From NCBI GenBank assembly GCA_905221605.1, contig CAJNDS010000224.1, forward strand, positions 1,029,085 to 1,093,084: a stretch of 64,000 nucleotides of DNA, in the 5' to 3' direction. Positions within the stretch are counted from its first letter, which is position 1, and every line of letters begins with the position of its first letter. The position numbers and the translations under genes are program-made. Source of the DNA: Symbiodinium natans (taxonomy: Eukaryota; Sar; Dinophyceae; Suessiales; Symbiodiniaceae). Positions 1 through 10,320 of the stretch are shown here, one piece after another. The notes beneath the pieces are model-generated. The model was not told the origin of the DNA. It made no database searches and was given only the letters and a program-made list of their open reading frames with translations.

Positions 1-540
1 CTGTGACCTCCCTTGCTAAGCCCTGAGCCCTAGGCCGAAACCCTAAACCCTAAGCCCTAAGCCCTAAGCCCTAAGCCCCAGACCCTAAGCCCTAAGCCCT
101 AAGCCCTAAGCCCTAAGCCCTAAGCCCTAAACCCTAAACCCTAAACCCTAAACCCTAAACCCTAAACCCTAAACCCTTATGCCTGAACCCTGGACCCCCC
201 CCAAGCCCTGCACCAACAGCCTGTGGTATGAGAGTGGTTTCATCGACTCGTGGCTGAGGGGTTTAGCCGTTTCGGGTTTCGGGTTTAGGGTATAGGGTTT
301 AGGGTTTAGGGTTTAGGGTTTAGGGTGAGGGCGAAGGATTTAGGGCCTAGGGTTTCGGGGGATAACAAGTGTAGGGTGTCAGGGTTTAAGGGTTTAGGGG
401 TTTTAACAGTGTAGGGTTTAGGGTTTAAGGGTTTAGGGGGCGGGCTTCAGGGAGTTTTGACAATCAATCAAGGGTTAGGGTTTAAGGGTTAGGGGCTAAC
501 CCTAATCATCCCTAATACCAGGTTAAGGGTGAAGGGTCGA
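1..540. repeat. Telomere-type repeat block, both orientations
   Basis: Positions 41-175 are CCCTAAG/CCCTAAA repeats. Positions 275-500 are degenerate TTTAGGG in the opposite orientation. Because the orientation flips and unique sequence follows, this is interstitial and not a chromosome end. No gene is seen here or in the degenerate stretch 540-830. Confidence 0.9.
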
Positions 541-829
541 TAGGGTGAAGGGTTGCAGTTCGCCCAGAGACTCCAACACACTCTCAAAATTCAGGGTTAG
601 GGTTTACGGTTCAGGGTTTAGGGTTTGGGGAACTTGGGTAAGGGCCATAGGACCTTTCAGATGGCACAGGCACATTTCCCAAGGCAGCTTGCCATGGACC
701 TCCAAACCCGAAGCCCTAGAGCCCAAAAGGGCAAAACCCTAAAGCCCAAAAGCGCACAACCCCCAAATTCCTAAAACCTAAGCCTCTTAAAGCCCAAAAC
801 CCTTCAACCCAAGACCCCTAAACCCCTAA

Positions 830-1330
830 ACTAAGTGAGGGGTCGCTTCCGTCGACCTTGCCAAGGGCTGGCCAAGGCTCCCCGCCAAGCACGCCCGCCC
901 CTGGCCCCCGGGGCCGAAACCAGAAGGGCCCCCGACCAAAGGCCTGCCGGACCAAGGGCGCTGCTCGGCCGGGCAAGGGCTTCCCGCGCCAAAGGGCCTC
1001 CGGGCCAAGGGGCCGTACCATCCCATCAATGAAAAATGTTTTTTTGATACTGGAGTTTACACCAGAAGCGCCAGGAAAGCCCAGGAAGCTGCCAAGAGGC
1101 GCCAGGAGCCACCAAAAGGCTTCAAAAGCGACAAAAGGCCCCCTAAAAGAAGGGGGACCCCAAGATTTGTCCGTGCCCGCAATGAAAAATGCGATTTTTC
1201 ACTATTGAAAACGATGGTTTTAGGCACCCCTGCCCGCAATGAGAATGTTATTTTTAAATACTGAAATCGATGGTTTTGGGCACCCCTCCACTTCGCCCCA
1301 AAAGGACCAGGAAAGCCCCAGGAAGCCCCC
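830..1330. repeat. GC-rich segment and a ~62-bp near-tandem repeat
   Basis: 830-1030 is GC-rich, proline/arginine-type sequence with overlapping ORFs on both strands and no recognisable product. 1165-1290 holds two copies of a unit containing 'cccgcaatga' and 'cgatggtttt.ggcacccct'. A third, partial copy lies near 1026. No gene is supported. Confidence 0.5.
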
Positions 1331-1332
1331 AA

Positions 1333-1612
1333 ATCAGCAAGGGCCTCTACGGGCCCTGACGTGCCGAAGGCCCGAAAAGGGCCGAGGCTACCCCGAACCC
1401 CAGCTTAAACCCTAACACCGCAAACCCTGCGAAGGCCTTCAAGCAAACAAGGGCCTCTACGGGCCTTAGCGTGCCGAAGGCCCGCAAAGGGCCGAGGCTA
1501 CCCCGAACCCCAGCTTAAACCCCATTGAAATACTCATTGGCGAAAACAAGGCCCTGACACGCCGAAGGTCCGAACAGGGCCGAGGCTACCCTCGACTCCA
1601 GCTTAAACCCCA
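1333..1612. repeat. ~110-bp tandem repeat, three copies
   Basis: Three successive copies share 'acgggcc', 'cgtgccgaaggcccg', 'agggccgaggctacc' and 'ccagcttaaaccc'. They begin near 1333, 1447 and 1545, and the third is diverged. Nothing coding is seen. Confidence 0.75.
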
Positions 1613-1826
1613 ACACCAACTTCAAAAAAGCAAGCATCGGTGCACAAGAAAAAGTCCACAAACCCTGAACCCTAATAGAGTATAGTTTGGGTGGCCGGGG
1701 TGGGTTGACAAGCAACGCGAGCGCGCGGCCCGGGGCGTTTCACACCCGAGCGCGCGCCTTCCCTCTCACACCTTAGACCCTAAACCCTAAACCCTAAACC
1801 CTAAACCCTAGACCCTAAACCCTAAG

Positions 1827-1831
1827 CCCTA
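1827..1831. other. Target-site duplication, left copy
   Basis: The 5 bp 'cccta' directly before the LTR at 1832 is repeated directly after the other LTR at 10632-10636. The element landed in CCCTAAA repeats, so a chance match is possible. Five bases is nevertheless the usual length for LTR retroelements. Confidence 0.65.
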
Positions 1832-2115
1832 TACGGGGGGCAACCAAAGGGGGAGAGGGATCAACCCCAAAGACCGCCCAGAACTTATATTCCCCAGATC
1901 GACCAGCACAACAAACACAGAACACGGACCAGGAGAACCAGGGAAGGGAGTAAAGGGGGCCTATGCCTAAGCACCTAGGAACCAACTTTTTTGAGCTTGT
2001 GGCCTTAGTACTTCTGGCCATCCTTGAGCCTTGAGCCAAACAAGATTTCCGGGTTTGTTAACCCTTCCAACTCCCAACACTAACTCTTTTCTACAATACC
2101 AGCTGCAGCTCCGCA
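1832..2115 (-). repeat. 3' LTR (284 bp)
   Basis: Read on the - strand it starts TGCGGAGCTGCAGC and ends GCCCCCCGTA (TG...TA). It matches 10321-10631 by eye along its whole length, except that it lacks the 27 bp found at 10476-10502 of the other LTR. Confidence 0.9.
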
Positions 2116-2128
2116 CTCCCCCTGTCCT
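2116..2128 (-). other. Polypurine tract
   Basis: On the - strand AGGACAGGGGGAG ends exactly where the 3' LTR begins (TGCGGAG). This is the expected position and composition for the plus-strand primer of an LTR retroelement, and it fixes the direction of the element. Positions 2129-2486 are the untranslated stretch between the stop codon and this tract. Confidence 0.75.
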
Positions 2129-2486
2129 AGGATTTCCTAGGACACATTGGAGGTGCAGATCTTTGGCCAAAAACTGCCATTAGGGCAGCAGCCAGCTGCT
2201 TGAAATGCACAATATGGTTTTACGTCATCCAGGACGAAATTATAGCACATTGGCTAAATCCACTAACCATAGAGAATCTTTTTTCCACCATGATCCTCTT
2301 ATCATTGAAGACTCTTCGGCCTTCTTCACCACAAACCGTGGTCTTCGCTACGCGAAAAACTACTGACTTCTACTATCAGGGATTTCCATACCCTTAATAG
2401 TAACCACCACATTTTCAGCACATTGGCCGATCCAGCGCACCTGTCTCCAGAAAGAGAAAAACCATCCCTTCATCCATACCATCCAG

Positions 2487-5400
2487 TCACTTCTTTTTCC
2501 GATGGTTTGCAATACTGAGGTGAAGTTGCAGCAGAATATACTCCAGGTCCGAAACTGTAAGAACAGGATCCTGTACGCACCTTTGAATTGAGGATACCAA
2601 TCCTTCTCTCTTTGCGTCCTCAATCGCTTGGCAAGATTGACCCAGCTCTGCACTCACAGCGGTAGACGCTTGCGCATCCACATCAGAGGGACGATCCTTT
2701 TCCTCAGGACCTTTCACCACCACCACTTCTTCCTTTTTGGGGCTCTGACTTTTCTCCTTCTTCTTCGTCTTTCCACCGACGTTTGACTTTGTGCGCATTT
2801 TCGAGGCTTTTTCCCCTGCAGAAACCACCGCATTGGATGATGATCCACCCTTCTCAATGGTCGCCGGCATCTTCTTCGGCTTTGGAACCAGGAGAGTGTA
2901 AGGATCTTCGATAACTGCAGTTTCCCTCTTCTTTTTAACCTTTTTTACCTCCTCCTCAACGGCAACCTCCGTCTCAGAAGTCTCAACCACCTCCTTTTCG
3001 GCAGGAATATCCTTGCTGGACTCCCTTTCTAGGAACCTCTTCTTGCCCCTTTTGGGATTTTTTTCTTCTCCCACGTTGGCTCGCTCGAACCATATCCTCA
3101 GGTCATTGACCCATTCTTCCACCTCCGCGAGCGAAACCTCATACGACTTCACTACTTCGTGAAGTTCCAGCACGGACAGGATACCGGTGGTCCACGAAAC
3201 CCATTCTCTATCCATCTGGTCAGTATCTCCATTGAACTTCAGGAGTTTGAACAGTGGGTCCGCCTCTGCTCGAGCCAAATCTGTTTTGCCATTGGACAGA
3301 AATGAAATCGCCTCCATCAACAGTTCCGCCATTTTGGTATCATCGTCATAAGTCATGGAATACTCCTCACCATCATCGAACTGTTCAGGAGAGATCTCCT
3401 TTTCCCCACCTTTTGCACCAGAACTTCTCCTTGGACCATCCCTTGGGGGCGTCCTTGGAGACCTTGGCCTCGGTTCATCCAGCGGATCACCATGCTCAAA
3501 AACACACCTGTCACCATAACGACACTTCCCAGACTGAGCAAACTGGATGCACCTCACACCAGTTGCATCATGCGAGAACGCACACTTCTTTCCAGCGAAA
3601 CAGGGTCTCCCCGCCACATAGTATTTGCACCAATACGAATGCAGCACCACATCATCTTCTGAATGGATGAATTTGCAGTCTTCGCCAAATTTGCAGCGAT
3701 CTTTTCCCTTACTGAACCAATAGCAGAAGCCTTTCTTCCTCTTCTCCAAGCGCTCCGCCTCGTGCCGGTCCATAGGGCGATTCTGCTCTACATGAACATT
3801 GCCATGTGCCTGAGAACTGCTCCCTTCACCCAAGGTGCTATCAGTACTTGATGCTTGGAGTACAGCTGGAAAACCTGGCCTTGGTCCTACCACCTTCATG
3901 ATTGGTTTTCCGCCAGCTCCTGAGCCACGCTGAGACGATCCAAAAACATTGAACATCTTCATAAAGGCCTTTCTAGTGCCGATCTTCTGCACCCTTTTGA
4001 TTGGATGTTTCATTGCTCCAACCTTGCATCCAGATACGTTCAAACGACACAACCTCCTATACCCAGCTCTATATCCCTTTTTCCAAAGAGCCATAAGAAT
4101 TTTAGAGGCAGTAACATTCTCCACCTCTACCTTTTCCAACGGTCCCTCACTTCCCGGAACAAACCCATCCAACCCATCCATATCTGAAGACCTTTCCATC
4201 TTTTTTGACACCACTTCGTCGAGGTAGTCTTCAGAGATCCAGGGTAAGTTCCTCTTAGAGGAAGGATTGTCACCATTGTTTGGTCCTTCACCAGGATACC
4301 CCTTTGTGCTGTCAAAGATCTTACCAGTAGTGCGGTCCTGCGTAGAGAAATTGGAAGCAACGCGAGAGTACACTGACCACAAGAAAATCCTTGTGCCCGC
4401 CAGTCTTGACGACCCACTGGATGTCTCCTCTTCCGGAGAAACTTCTGGCGCTTTGCCATCCCTTCCAGTGTCACCAAGTGTCTCACCTCCAGCATCTTCA
4501 ATGGGAATAAGGGATTCATTGTTCCCTTGATCCAGTACCGCACCTTGTTGATCGGGGATCTCCAGCACCATTCCTGTAGGATCCACTTCCTCATCAGCAT
4601 CGTCGTCCATTCTTCTCCAGAGAACCTCCAATTGATCAGCGCAGGTCGCCGCCTGAAGGAACTCCATCATTTGGTCCCTCCCGTGCTGCCAGAGAAATTC
4701 GGAATTCACCACTGTCCCTTGGCCACTAAGTCTAAGGAATGGAGCGACCAGATTGGCTACCCTTGCCATAAGTTCCACATGAACTTCCATGCCTGGACTG
4801 CGACTCCAATCATAGGCTATTGCCTCCATAGCAGTTCCAAACTTTTCAGTATCCCTGAATTCCTTTTCCAGGCCAGGAGAAAGCAGTGCACCCATCACTG
4901 AAAGAGGATAATTTCCCACCACCGGCAAGCACGGATCTTCATGGAACGAATGATGCAAATCACAATAATATCCTTGATCTCTCCTTTCAAAAAGGAGTCT
5001 CCCAGTATTCAACTGGGCGTTCAGTTCATCCACTTGAACCATTTCAGCACATATTCTCTGTGCAGTGTACGCCATTGCTGGCCAGATGGAACGATCGGCC
5101 AGACCACGACGCATAACCCAATCAGTTGTTGGCGACTGAATCAGCGTCCTTGGATCATACACCAGAACTACCATCGCACCGTCACCCATTGGCTGATCAG
5201 CATCGTCCTCCAGTGCCAGGTTCTCATCCTGTTCGCTTGCACCTTCAGATGACATGCTAATAACCAAATTTCGATCCATTTTATTGGACCCCTTCTGATA
5301 GTCCTTGTGCCCCACAGGCAACTTGCCGACAGCAACCTTCCAATAAATCCGATTCAGAAGACCTTTAACCAGCAATTGCTGAGGAACATTCTTCACCGGA

Positions 5401-8400
5401 CGAACATCCAATGTCTTCGCACCATCACCACGGAGTTCATTGCTCCCACCTTCTCCTTCGTTTTGGTCAGTCTCCTCGCCAGGAATTTGCACTGCTCCTT
5501 CCAGCGCCGTCTCCTGTCCAGCCACTTCTTGCCCAGGAAGAACTTGAGCGCTTTCAGATACATTCACCTGTCCAGCAACACCTTGCCCAGGTAAAACCTC
5601 ATCCGTGGAGCCCGCCGCCAGCGAACCAACTATAACTGAACCATCCCTTGCTCTTTTTTGAGGCTGTTCAGTTCGACGAGAGGGTTGTGGTAGCGAAAAA
5701 ACTTGAGAAGTCACTTCTTGGCGGGTCTCCCCCCGCGACGCTTTGTCGCGTTCTTCGCCAAGGTGAACCGATTTTTTCTGCCCTTCATTGGGGCCGGAAG
5801 AACCACCCATCGGAACATTGCCACGATTCGCAGTTCTCTGTGAATCCCTTTCTTGCAAAAAGATTTCCCTCATGCGTTGCACAGCGTTGGTCTCTTCCTC
5901 GCTTGAATCGCTTGAGGAAGCGGCATAAGAAACCAAAGCCTCCGCCTGATCATCATCATCCACCACATCTGCCCACGCTCTGCTGAACCGATACGACAAC
6001 CCACCACGAGGCTTCAGTTCCAGTGGTTTTGGTTTTTCCACCACTTCCGCCGGTTGCGCTCGTCGTTGTGAACGAGAGCGTGGCACCTGTCGCACCTGTT
6101 TTTTATCCAGCAAGGGCCTTCCCCTTTTTACAGGGTTTGATCTTGACCGATACTTTTTTGTTGGTGGGTTCACCGGCGGCATTCCAACTCCCACCAACTG
6201 CAGCTTCTGTACGCACAGTGGAGACCTCTGCGCAAGCGTCCAAGCGTCACGGTACCTGACCTTATCAAAAAGCTCCCGATAGGAGCCTCTCGGCATCGTT
6301 TTTGCACCGGAGCCTTCAGCTTCACGCATCTGAGTGAGGGTTCGCACCGCCTCTCTTCCAGCTTCCTTGCTCCCAGAAGATTGTTGTACTCGTACAGATG
6401 CATCGGAAGGAACTGCTTTTTCCGGTCCTCCCGGACGATATCGGACACCACCCACCAATTGCAAGATTTTACATGCTGTCACTTTGTTGATCCCTTTGTC
6501 AACCAAATCTTCCACAAAGATGAACTCTTGCAAGTCGGACACGTTGGTCACACCAAGTGTAATCATCACCTCACTTACATGAGGGGTATACACCCAAAGG
6601 TGTTCGTTGCGAGCCATCCAATTTTCAATTGGCTCCTCTGGATTTTGAAGCCGAGTACCAGTGGACTCAGCCACCGAATTCTTTTGTTCATCATCTTCTG
6701 CTTCATCCAGATTACCCTTTTCACCTTCTTTTTGTGACACATTGGTCATTTGCAGCGCTTTTGGTGCCGAGGAGGACGAAGATTCTGCTCCCCCACTTAC
6801 CGGTGGTTGAAAGGCGTTCCTGTCGGGAATCTCCAATCCTCTTCCCCTTTGAAATGACACATGGTTCGCCACATTCACCAGATGCTTCAACTGGGCCAGC
6901 CGGTCTTCAGACATTTCTTCGTGAGAATACTTGCAGCCAAATCGCACGCGACATCTCCCTTTGAGGTAGTAGTCGAAACAGCAATGGTGGAACCCCGCGT
7001 CCCTTAGTGCCTTCCTGGAAGCGTTGTCCCAAGATTTGCCAGGCTCCCAAGTCCCTTCCAATGCCATGTCATCGTCGTGAAGATACCTGCATGTAGTCCC
7101 ATATTTACAACCACCTTGATTGTAATACAGACACAGCCGTTTCCTCGTTTCACCCAACGTAGGCTCACCTTTTGATGTCCCTTTGCCATAGTTGTACTGG
7201 GCACGGAAGGCCGAATCCTCCCGCTCCTGCTGCACCTCATCCACTGCACCTTCATCAGTTGGAGGGCCACCGATGTCCCCATCCTCGTCACCAGTTTTCT
7301 GGCTGTTCCTTGGCTCAGTTGGCTCTCCTTCAGGCCACCCTTCACCATAACGACGATGTTCATAGGAACACCCATCTCCATTGCGACACCTCCCTTGATT
7401 GAAGAACCTGCACAGCTTGCTGTATCCAGGTGACACAGTCTTTGGAGTCATGTGAGCCTTTTTGTACTGATCAGGATCCATATAGGCTTCCATTGGCCTG
7501 TTTTCCCTCTTACTCATCTCCTCGATTGCACCATCAAGCTCTTGCAGAAATCGCTTGGTATCCAACCACAGCTCGTTCCAAAGCTCATCTTTCCCTTTGC
7601 TCAGCAACATTGCCACCGTTTCACCCACGACTGGTCCACTAAATCTCCTTTTCTTGCGTGCCAGTTCGTAGAGCGCGTTGTGGTACTGCTTCCGGGAAAA
7701 AGTGATTGTTTTTTCCAAACCTGCACGTTCTGTCCCCTCGGGCTTCCAACCATCACTTTGCAAGATGCTGTATGCGCTCCGAGCCTCAACGTTCAGGAAT
7801 GTATGATCTGCGACACACTCCATAATCACGTCCATTGGACGACTCAGCAACATCCCAGTGATTTTGCCCACATAGTCATTATCTATTGTTTCATCTTCCA
7901 GGAGATTTCGATAGATCTTTTCTCCATAGAGCTGCTTCTGCTCAGCCTCCTCTTGTTCCTTAGAGGATGTTTTTGAATCGGCAAACCACTCGCGAGACTG
8001 CCGTTCTTCCGACTTCCAGTCCCATTGACCGTCGGAACCTTGGTACCATTGACCAGTCTGCCATGAGCCTGTCCACCATGTACCCCAGCCGCTGTCTTTC
8101 CATTTGCGCAGCGTCGAAGAGGAGTCCTCCTCGTCCTCTTCCAAAACCAGAAAGGTGTCCAAGATTATGGTACCATCATCTTCCACTCGTTTCACTGTTC
8201 CATTGACAGTATCACCAAATTTGAACTGATGTGCGTTGTTCCCTTCTGCAGGAATCAATACATTCATATCTCCATGGTCCAAAAAGGCTCCATACCCATT
8301 GATGCAGCGCACTAGACCACTGATCTCATCTCCCTCTTGGTAGCAATGTTTCCCAGGTGATTCCAAGGATCCCGCACGGGGCACTTTCTTTGCATGCTCT

Positions 8401-8642
8401 TCAGAAACCATCTCTGTATCATCGGCTCCTGGCACATCCTTTGTTTCCACCTTTGGGTCACACTGCTCGTCCTGCTCCGGCACGAGTTCCACAAGATCAT
8501 CCATCTTGTGCTCCAGGGACTCAGGACCTTCCTTTTTTTCCAGCCAATGGCCTTGCTTCATCTGCTGCAGTTCGCTCGGTGTCGACTTCCGGCGAGCTTT
8601 CAGATGGCAACACTTCTCCCTTCCTGGGAGTGGACCCACCAT
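2487..8642 (-). CDS. Gag-like giant protein with six CCCH zinc fingers
   Basis: An uninterrupted 2051-codon frame starts at an ATG (8642). Six CCCH fingers are visible. Three are N-terminal, at about residues 411-429 and 504-522 (both C-x7-C-x5-C-x3-H) and 555-574 (C-x8-C-x5-C-x3-H). Three are clustered at about residues 1636-1720. Residues ~100-165 resemble an S1/OB-type RNA-binding fold. A Trp-rich stretch lies at ~181-210 and a possible SAM-like helical domain at ~675-735. The rest is acidic, low-complexity linker, and the C-terminus is basic. Multiple CCCH fingers imply RNA binding, as expected for a retroelement nucleocapsid/gag role. The true N-terminus probably lies further upstream (8521-8920 and beyond) and is broken by frameshifts. 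A host RNA-binding gene is the alternative, but the flanking LTRs argue against it. Confidence 0.85.
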   Translation of the reverse strand: MVGPLPGREKCCHLKARRKSTPSELQQMKQGHWLEKKEGPESLEHKMDDLVELVPEQDEQCDPKVETKDVPGADDTEMVSEEHAKKVPRAGSLESPGKHCYQEGDEISGLVRCINGYGAFLDHGDMNVLIPAEGNNAHQFKFGDTVNGTVKRVEDDGTIILDTFLVLEEDEEDSSSTLRKWKDSGWGTWWTGSWQTGQWYQGSDGQWDWKSEERQSREWFADSKTSSKEQEEAEQKQLYGEKIYRNLLEDETIDNDYVGKITGMLLSRPMDVIMECVADHTFLNVEARSAYSILQSDGWKPEGTERAGLEKTITFSRKQYHNALYELARKKRRFSGPVVGETVAMLLSKGKDELWNELWLDTKRFLQELDGAIEEMSKRENRPMEAYMDPDQYKKAHMTPKTVSPGYSKLCRFFNQGRCRNGDGCSYEHRRYGEGWPEGEPTEPRNSQKTGDEDGDIGGPPTDEGAVDEVQQEREDSAFRAQYNYGKGTSKGEPTLGETRKRLCLYYNQGGCKYGTTCRYLHDDDMALEGTWEPGKSWDNASRKALRDAGFHHCCFDYYLKGRCRVRFGCKYSHEEMSEDRLAQLKHLVNVANHVSFQRGRGLEIPDRNAFQPPVSGGAESSSSSAPKALQMTNVSQKEGEKGNLDEAEDDEQKNSVAESTGTRLQNPEEPIENWMARNEHLWVYTPHVSEVMITLGVTNVSDLQEFIFVEDLVDKGINKVTACKILQLVGGVRYRPGGPEKAVPSDASVRVQQSSGSKEAGREAVRTLTQMREAEGSGAKTMPRGSYRELFDKVRYRDAWTLAQRSPLCVQKLQLVGVGMPPVNPPTKKYRSRSNPVKRGRPLLDKKQVRQVPRSRSQRRAQPAEVVEKPKPLELKPRGGLSYRFSRAWADVVDDDDQAEALVSYAASSSDSSEEETNAVQRMREIFLQERDSQRTANRGNVPMGGSSGPNEGQKKSVHLGEERDKASRGETRQEVTSQVFSLPQPSRRTEQPQKRARDGSVIVGSLAAGSTDEVLPGQGVAGQVNVSESAQVLPGQEVAGQETALEGAVQIPGEETDQNEGEGGSNELRGDGAKTLDVRPVKNVPQQLLVKGLLNRIYWKVAVGKLPVGHKDYQKGSNKMDRNLVISMSSEGASEQDENLALEDDADQPMGDGAMVVLVYDPRTLIQSPTTDWVMRRGLADRSIWPAMAYTAQRICAEMVQVDELNAQLNTGRLLFERRDQGYYCDLHHSFHEDPCLPVVGNYPLSVMGALLSPGLEKEFRDTEKFGTAMEAIAYDWSRSPGMEVHVELMARVANLVAPFLRLSGQGTVVNSEFLWQHGRDQMMEFLQAATCADQLEVLWRRMDDDADEEVDPTGMVLEIPDQQGAVLDQGNNESLIPIEDAGGETLGDTGRDGKAPEVSPEEETSSGSSRLAGTRIFLWSVYSRVASNFSTQDRTTGKIFDSTKGYPGEGPNNGDNPSSKRNLPWISEDYLDEVVSKKMERSSDMDGLDGFVPGSEGPLEKVEVENVTASKILMALWKKGYRAGYRRLCRLNVSGCKVGAMKHPIKRVQKIGTRKAFMKMFNVFGSSQRGSGAGGKPIMKVVGPRPGFPAVLQASSTDSTLGEGSSSQAHGNVHVEQNRPMDRHEAERLEKRKKGFCYWFSKGKDRCKFGEDCKFIHSEDDVVLHSYWCKYYVAGRPCFAGKKCAFSHDATGVRCIQFAQSGKCRYGDRCVFEHGDPLDEPRPRSPRTPPRDGPRRSSGAKGGEKEISPEQFDDGEEYSMTYDDDTKMAELLMEAISFLSNGKTDLARAEADPLFKLLKFNGDTDQMDREWVSWTTGILSVLELHEVVKSYEVSLAEVEEWVNDLRIWFERANVGEEKNPKRGKKRFLERESSKDIPAEKEVVETSETEVAVEEEVKKVKKKRETAVIEDPYTLLVPKPKKMPATIEKGGSSSNAVVSAGEKASKMRTKSNVGGKTKKKEKSQSPKKEEVVVVKGPEEKDRPSDVDAQASTAVSAELGQSCQAIEDAKREGLVSSIQRCVQDPVLTVSDLEYILLQLHLSIANHRKKK

Positions 8643-8920
8643 TGGAGTCCTTTTGCAAACCTTCTGCAGCAGGCAAATTTTCTTCCACTACAGGGCTATT
8701 GGATTGGTCATCCGCGGTAGGCGCATTTTCTTCCACCGCAGGCTCCTTTGGCTCCATGGTTTCCAAAAGAGAATCACCACTGTTATTGACCACAGCTGCC
8801 TCATTGGCTCCGGTGTAGCCTTCACCATTTCGTTCCTCGCTGCTAACTTCAGGCTGCACCAGTGCGTCCACCTGTGAACCTCCATCGTCAGCTGCTACGG
8901 AGACCTGCGCCCCATTGTTG
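8521..8920 (-). pseudogene. Frame-shifted middle segment of the gag-like ORF
   Basis: Reading continues in a different frame here (acidic, e.g. EVSSEERNGEGYTGANEAA), in the same style as the frames on either side. Entry from the upstream frame needs a -1 shift at a GGGG run near 8915. Return to the main frame needs a +1 shift, or removal of one A, at an A7 run (8533-8539). Both sites are homopolymers, so sequencing error, recent decay or programmed shifting are all possible. Confidence 0.6.
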
Positions 8921-9944
8921 CATCATCCGCGGAACGTGACACCACATGCGCCTCAACCCGTGCTTTTTCTGCACTCCAGGTACTATCTGGCACGTTGACC
9001 CGCGCTTCATTGGCGCTCCAGGCCTCATCTTTCCGATCAACCGTGTCTCCAGCAGTTTCAGAAGTTTCCTTTTTCCCTTGAATGGCAGAATCATTGGCAC
9101 CAACCGAAGAGACCTCCTCAGGCGTAACGCACGACTTTTTCCCTCCGTCATCCAAATCTCCAGGACCATCTTCCTGAACGACAGGTACCACATCCACCAC
9201 TCGCTCTTCTGCAGCCGACACAGTTCCGATCTCCACATTGGGCATTTTTTCTTCTGGACCCACCGATTCCACCGCTGCCACACCCTCAGAAAGCGCCTCC
9301 ATCTCTTCCCGATCCAGATGTTGAGCTTCAGCGATGTCTGCTCGGTTTCCAGGAATCCCCTCTTCATCAGGAGAACCCGAGGTCGGGGCGTCACCACCAG
9401 CCCTAGGACCGCTATCCCTGATAGTAGAGGAAAAATCTTTTTCACCTACACTATTTACACTACCCTGGAATGCCTTCGTAGACTCAGGTGTCGGTGTAGT
9501 CGATAAAGGACCCAGTTCAGTCTCCACTTCCGTATCCAGGCAGTAGTAATATTGTCTCCCATCTTCGTGGAATTGCCATTCCCACGTTGTCCCATCGCAC
9601 GCTTTGATCAGATGCTCATCTTTCCGAAAACCATCCCTTTCAGAGACTTGATGCATCTCATCCTCTTCTTCTGACAACTGGCGCAACCTTTCAGCCTCCA
9701 TCTGTAAGATCTCCTCTTCCCCCATGGCGTATTCAGCAGTTGGTGCAGCTTCAAAACTGTCCGCACCCTTCTGTTCGTAACCGCTTCCACCACCCAGGGA
9801 ACTCGCCGAGGGGTCCCCTTTAATCTTGTTCAGAGGCCTCCTGGCAGCTTGCAGCACTTCTCCACTCAGATTGGTCTGAGACCCTTGGTCTACCATTCGG
9901 CCCGAAGTCGAAGTAGACGGCTGATACCCATGTTTGTGCAACAC
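8895..9944 (-). CDS. Upstream gag-like segment with a WW-like motif
   Basis: This is a 349-codon open frame in the same phase as the main ORF. It begins after an in-frame TGA (9948-9950) and has no ATG at its start, so it is a segment of a longer protein and not an independent gene. The middle contains W-x-W-x-F-x-E-D-G-R-Q-Y-Y-Y followed by T-E-x-G-P. This resembles a WW domain whose second Trp is replaced. The remainder is acidic low-complexity sequence like the downstream protein. It ends at TAG 8895-8897, where the frame shifts. Confidence 0.6.
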   Translation of the reverse strand: MLHKHGYQPSTSTSGRMVDQGSQTNLSGEVLQAARRPLNKIKGDPSASSLGGGSGYEQKGADSFEAAPTAEYAMGEEEILQMEAERLRQLSEEEDEMHQVSERDGFRKDEHLIKACDGTTWEWQFHEDGRQYYYCLDTEVETELGPLSTTPTPESTKAFQGSVNSVGEKDFSSTIRDSGPRAGGDAPTSGSPDEEGIPGNRADIAEAQHLDREEMEALSEGVAAVESVGPEEKMPNVEIGTVSAAEERVVDVVPVVQEDGPGDLDDGGKKSCVTPEEVSSVGANDSAIQGKKETSETAGDTVDRKDEAWSANEARVNVPDSTWSAEKARVEAHVVSRSADDATMGRRSP

Positions 9945-9947
9945 GCG

Positions 9948-10253
9948 TCAAACAGTCACCTCCATTTCACGGTCTATACCACCAGTCGCGTCCCAGCTCC
10001 TTTTTTCACCAGGCTTTGGCGATACAGAAACAGCACGTCCTTCAGCTTCAGCATTGCTAACCATATCCACATTGGGATTCATACCCACATTGGAGTCTTC
10101 TGCAACCAAGGCTTCTTCCAGATGTTCTTCAGCGCCAGGCATCACCTCTTCCAGCACCGCCCTTTCACCCAGAGACTCAGCTGCACCATTTCCAGCTCCA
10201 CCATTCTGTCCACCATCCGAGGAAGGCTGGAGCCATCGTTTGGGAGAAGGCAT
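9948..10253 (-). CDS. N-terminal segment of the gag-like ORF, ends at TGA
   Basis: The ATG at 10253 (MPSPKRWLQPSS...) is the first good start after the 5' LTR. It reads in the same frame as 8895-9944 and the main ORF, and stops at TGA 9948-9950. It is Gly/Glu/Ala-rich with no known domain. A single nonsense codon separates it from the next segment, which suggests one protein of roughly 2,700 residues that is now interrupted. Confidence 0.55.
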   Translation of the reverse strand: MPSPKRWLQPSSDGGQNGGAGNGAAESLGERAVLEEVMPGAEEHLEEALVAEDSNVGMNPNVDMVSNAEAEGRAVSVSPKPGEKRSWDATGGIDREMEVTV

Positions 10254-10320
10254 TGCTTCTTGATCCCAAAAACCTTGAAAGAACACTTAACCGCAGGGAA
10301 CCTAATTTGGGCTCATAACC

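Noticed and set aside
1-180. Chromosome end (true telomere)
   Set aside because: The array is short and mixed with CCCTAAG, is followed by the opposite orientation within 150 bp, and identical arrays fill the window.
2487-8642. Aspartic protease (DTG) or reverse transcriptase in the gag-like ORF
   Set aside because: The one DTG lacks the hydrophobic context of retroviral-type proteases, and no YxDD or DDE motif was found by eye.
10300-10320. tRNA primer-binding site after the 5' LTR
   Set aside because: The sequence after the LTR (GGTTATGAGCCC) does not begin with TGG and I could not match it to a tRNA 3' end.
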